From NCBI GenBank assembly GCA_003455565.1, contig DMQW01000452.1, forward strand, positions 1 through 7,122: a stretch of 7,122 bases of DNA. The letters run 5' to 3'. A program made the position numbers and the translations under genes. The notes beneath the pieces were generated by a model, which was given only the letters and a program-made list of their open reading frames with translations, ran no database searches and was not told the DNA's origin. The DNA is from Limisphaerales bacterium (lineage in GTDB: Bacteria; Verrucomicrobiota; Verrucomicrobiia; Limisphaerales; UBA11358). Within the stretch, counting starts at the first letter, position 1. The number at the start of each line of letters is the position of its first letter. This document shows positions 5,670 to 7,122 of the stretch, in pieces.

Positions 5670-6470
5670 TTATTTGCCCAATAATCCGCCGAGGCCCTTG
5701 GTGATTTTATTGACGCTGTCGCCGGCGTTTTTTCCCGCTTCCTTGCCGAGGTCCTTGCCGAGATTTTCCATGCCTTTGCCAAGGTCGCTCGCGGCGGCGG
5801 CCACGGTCTTGAGGGTGGTCGTGGTGATTTGGCCGAGGACTTCCTTGGTCAACTGGGCGGGCGTGATGCCGTCGCTGCCCGCGCCCAAGCCGGTCAGGTG
5901 GATTTCCGGCAGCGGCAAGGTCATTTCCCGGTTCACCAGGCCGGTGAGGCTGACGTGGACTTTGGCGCCGGTGATGAGGAAGTCGTCCACCTGCAGTTTT
6001 TTGACGGGTTTGGTCGCGCCGGACTTGGCGGGCGCATTGGTGACCGGCTGGCTGCCGCCGGCGATGGCGTTCACGTTTTCCATGAGCTTGGAAAGGTTGT
6101 TTGCGCCGAGCGGATTGCCTTCAAAGGTAATTTCCGGCGAGCGCACTTCGACGGAGTGGACAATGATTTTGCCGGCGAGCACTGAAGACGGAACAACGCT
6201 AACGACGGCTTTGCCGACGCTGATGGCTTGCGGTGTCTTGTAGCCTTCCGGGTTGCTGATGACGAAACCTTTGACGCCGGCGGAACCGGTGAAAATCGAA
6301 ATGCTGACGCTGTCCAGTGTGACGGGGGTCCGGGTGATTTGCGGGGCGATGGTTTCAATGCTCTTCTTGACAATTTTATCCAACGACAGGGCGATGATGA
6401 CAACGGCGACCAAGGTCAGAACCACCAGAACGATGGCGCTGATGAGTAAAATCTTTTTTAATTTTTTCAT
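5670..6470 (-). CDS. AsmA-like inner-membrane-anchored protein
   Basis: A 266-residue protein with one N-terminal membrane helix (about 7-29, after MKKLKK), the rest expected in the periplasm. The part from about 48 to 135 has the AsmA-family pattern: SISIFTGSAGVKGFVISNPEGY, then a stretch on IIVHSVEVRSPEITFEG, then NNLSKLMENVN. AsmA proteins form repeated beta-bridges and take part in envelope lipid transport or outer-membrane assembly; this one is short, so only a minimal unit is present. After an Ala/Pro-rich linker (about 139-156) a second beta-rich part runs 158-195. The C-terminal 50 residues are Gly/Lys/Ala/Leu-rich (DLGKGMENLGKDLGKEAGK), probably amphipathic helix. ATG at 6470 was chosen because the membrane helix starts there; no SD is evident and the upstream extension to 6554 overlaps the receiver gene. 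It lies 56 nt after the receiver gene, so the two are probably cotranscribed. Exact role unknown. Confidence 0.78.
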   Translation of the reverse strand: MKKLKKILLISAIVLVVLTLVAVVIIALSLDKIVKKSIETIAPQITRTPVTLDSVSISIFTGSAGVKGFVISNPEGYKTPQAISVGKAVVSVVPSSVLAGKIIVHSVEVRSPEITFEGNPLGANNLSKLMENVNAIAGGSQPVTNAPAKSGATKPVKKLQVDDFLITGAKVHVSLTGLVNREMTLPLPEIHLTGLGAGSDGITPAQLTKEVLGQITTTTLKTVAAAASDLGKGMENLGKDLGKEAGKNAGDSVNKITKGLGGLLGK

Positions 6471-6486
6471 GGTCGGAAAATGATTG

Positions 6487-6502
6487 CCCGCGAAACGGCG
6501 GG
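6487..6502. repeat. Small hairpin between receiver and AsmA-like genes
   Basis: Stem CCCGC / GCGGG (5 bp) with a 6-nt loop in the 56-nt spacer. On the transcribed (minus) strand it is followed by CAATCATTTT, a poor terminator tail. It could reduce expression of the downstream gene or stabilise the message end, or mean nothing. Confidence 0.25.
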
Positions 6503-6526
6503 TTGAAAAGAAAAATTTCCGTCCGC

Positions 6527-6901
6527 TTACGCCGCGATCAGGGTGCGGATGCAATCGGTCAGTTCGTGAATCTGATAGGGCTTGCTCATGAAACGATCCG
6601 GCTTCACCGGGGCGTCGGCGAAAACCTGCTCATCCACCGAGCCGCTCAAGAGCACCATTTTTTGTTTTGGATTCAGGCGGCGGCATTCGCGGATCAAATC
6701 CATTCCGCTCATCCGGCCCATGGCGTAATCGGTCACGATCACTTCGGGGCGGGCGGCGGGAAATTCCTTCAAGGCCAGTTCCGGGTCGCGGAAAGTCCGC
6801 ACGTTGTAACCAATCGGCTTGAGGATGGCCTCGGCGAGCTCGAGCAGCATCGGCTCGTCATCAACCACAAACACCACGGCCTTGGTCTTGGATGAATTCA
6901 T
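6527..6901 (-). CDS. Stand-alone response regulator receiver (CheY-like) protein
   Basis: A 124-residue single receiver domain that takes a phosphoryl group from a histidine kinase. All key positions are present: acidic pair D14-D15 in VVDDEP, phosphoacceptor D58 in VTDYAM, the Thr/Ser switch at S86 in LLSGS, and K107 in MSKPY, the conserved Lys-Pro. There is no output domain, so it must act by protein contact, as CheY or Spo0F do, or serve in a phosphorelay. ATG at 6901 gives the compact family N-terminus; an in-frame GTG at 6934 would add eleven residues without support. Only a weak G-rich site precedes the ATG. No kinase, phosphotransfer or chemotaxis gene is in the window, so the partner is unknown. 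It is divergent from the right-edge gene and followed by the AsmA-like gene. Confidence 0.94.
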   Translation of the reverse strand: MNSSKTKAVVFVVDDEPMLLELAEAILKPIGYNVRTFRDPELALKEFPAARPEVIVTDYAMGRMSGMDLIRECRRLNPKQKMVLLSGSVDEQVFADAPVKPDRFMSKPYQIHELTDCIRTLIAA

Positions 6902-6915
6902 ATTCTTGCCCGCTT

Positions 6916-6970
6916 TGACAAGCGAAATTAACACCCCGGTCCCGTCGGCGGCAAGAGTTAATCTTTGTCA
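6916..6970. promoter_or_regulatory. Inverted repeat in the divergent spacer, possible operator
   Basis: Left arm TGACAA-N5-ATTAAC (6916-6932) and right arm GTTAAT-N2-TTGTCA (6957-6970) are inverted copies, with different inner gaps (5 and 2 nt) and 24 nt between the arms. Two six-base words matching in order on each side is more than one would expect by chance. It lies between the divergent receiver and right-edge genes and overlaps the receiver -10 region, so a regulator binding here could affect both. Confidence 0.4.
6926..6954 (-). promoter_or_regulatory. Candidate promoter of the receiver-AsmA unit
   Basis: On the minus strand, TTGCCG (6954-6949, 4 of 6), a 17-nt spacer, then TTAATT (6931-6926); shifted by one, TAATTT fits TAnnnT with an 18-nt spacer. 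It ends 24 nt before the ATG at 6901. The -10 overlaps the left arm of the inverted repeat at 6916-6970. Confidence 0.35.
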
Positions 6971-6983
6971 CCAGAAAAAGGCG

Positions 6984-7012
6984 TTGCTTCCAGTTAAATC
7001 TCCGCCTAGCCT
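6984..7012 (+). promoter_or_regulatory. Weak promoter candidate for the right-edge gene
   Basis: TTGCTT (6984-6989), 17-nt spacer, TAGCCT (7007-7012). Only TTG and TAnnnT match, but the pair resembles the tRNA-Val promoter candidate (TTGTTG-N17-TAGCGT) and lies 44 nt before the ATG. Confidence 0.25.
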
Positions 7013-7056
7013 CCCAGCTTGGTAAAGAACTTGCCGCTCAACAAGGAACTGCTGCT

Positions 7057-7122
7057 ATGAAAAAAAAACCAGCACCCGCGCCGGAACCCAAAAAAGCTGC
7101 CGCTGCCAAAACCCGCAGTGCC
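7057..7122 (+). CDS. Start of a Lys/Ala/Pro-rich protein (cut by right edge)
   Basis: An open frame begins ATG at 7057 and runs to the window end, 22 codons: MKKKPAPAPEPKKAAAAK followed by TRSA. AAGGA at 7043-7047, 9 nt before the ATG, is the clearest ribosome site in the window after that of GH42, and supports this start. The basic, low-complexity opening looks like a flexible N-terminal tail, as found on some DNA- or RNA-binding proteins, but no domain is visible and I do not recognise the gene. The Lys codons after ATG form a run of nine A, a possible slippage spot. It is transcribed away from the receiver gene. Confidence 0.6.
   Translation, partial: MKKKPAPAPEPKKAAAAKTRSA

Overview
The window looks like ordinary chromosomal DNA of a GC-rich Gram-negative bacterium. 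The best guess is Verrucomicrobiota, perhaps a Limisphaerales/Pedosphaera-type lineage. This rests on the style of the AsmA-like protein, the GC-rich short-hairpin repeats with TCS/GGA loops, the frequent lack of clear Shine-Dalgarno sites, and the mixture of genes. It is an inference from family resemblance, not a measured placement.

Layout, left to right. The 5' two thirds (314 codons) of rpsA, ribosomal protein S1, runs off the left edge on the minus strand. Behind it, also on the minus strand, is a small membrane-anchored LysM protein with a good sigma70-type promoter. A tRNA-Val(UAC) gene lies on the plus strand at 1925-1999. Between its 3' end and the convergent glycosyltransferase gene is an intergenic stretch holding two related two-hairpin elements in inverted orientation, resembling a REP/BIME pair.

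From 6901 down to 2258 four minus-strand genes follow one another: a stand-alone receiver-domain protein, an AsmA-like membrane-anchored protein, a GH42 beta-galactosidase-type glycoside hydrolase, and a membrane GT2/GT21 glycosyltransferase of the ceramide glucosyltransferase/HpnI type. Gaps are 56, 97 and 72 nt, so receiver-AsmA and GH42-GT could each be cotranscribed. The 97-nt gap contains a promoter-like sequence, so GH42-GT may be its own unit. At the right edge a Lys/Ala/Pro-rich plus-strand protein starts, divergent from the receiver gene, and the divergent spacer carries an imperfect inverted repeat that could be an operator.

No defence system, CRISPR array, integrase, transposase or phage gene is visible. 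The two observations most worth a second look are (1) the GH42 enzyme, which keeps its nucleophile Glu and most active-site landmarks but has Ser where the catalytic acid/base Glu should be, and (2) the inverted pair of two-hairpin elements, whose stems differ by compensatory changes. Nothing else departs strongly from a housekeeping/accessory metabolic region.
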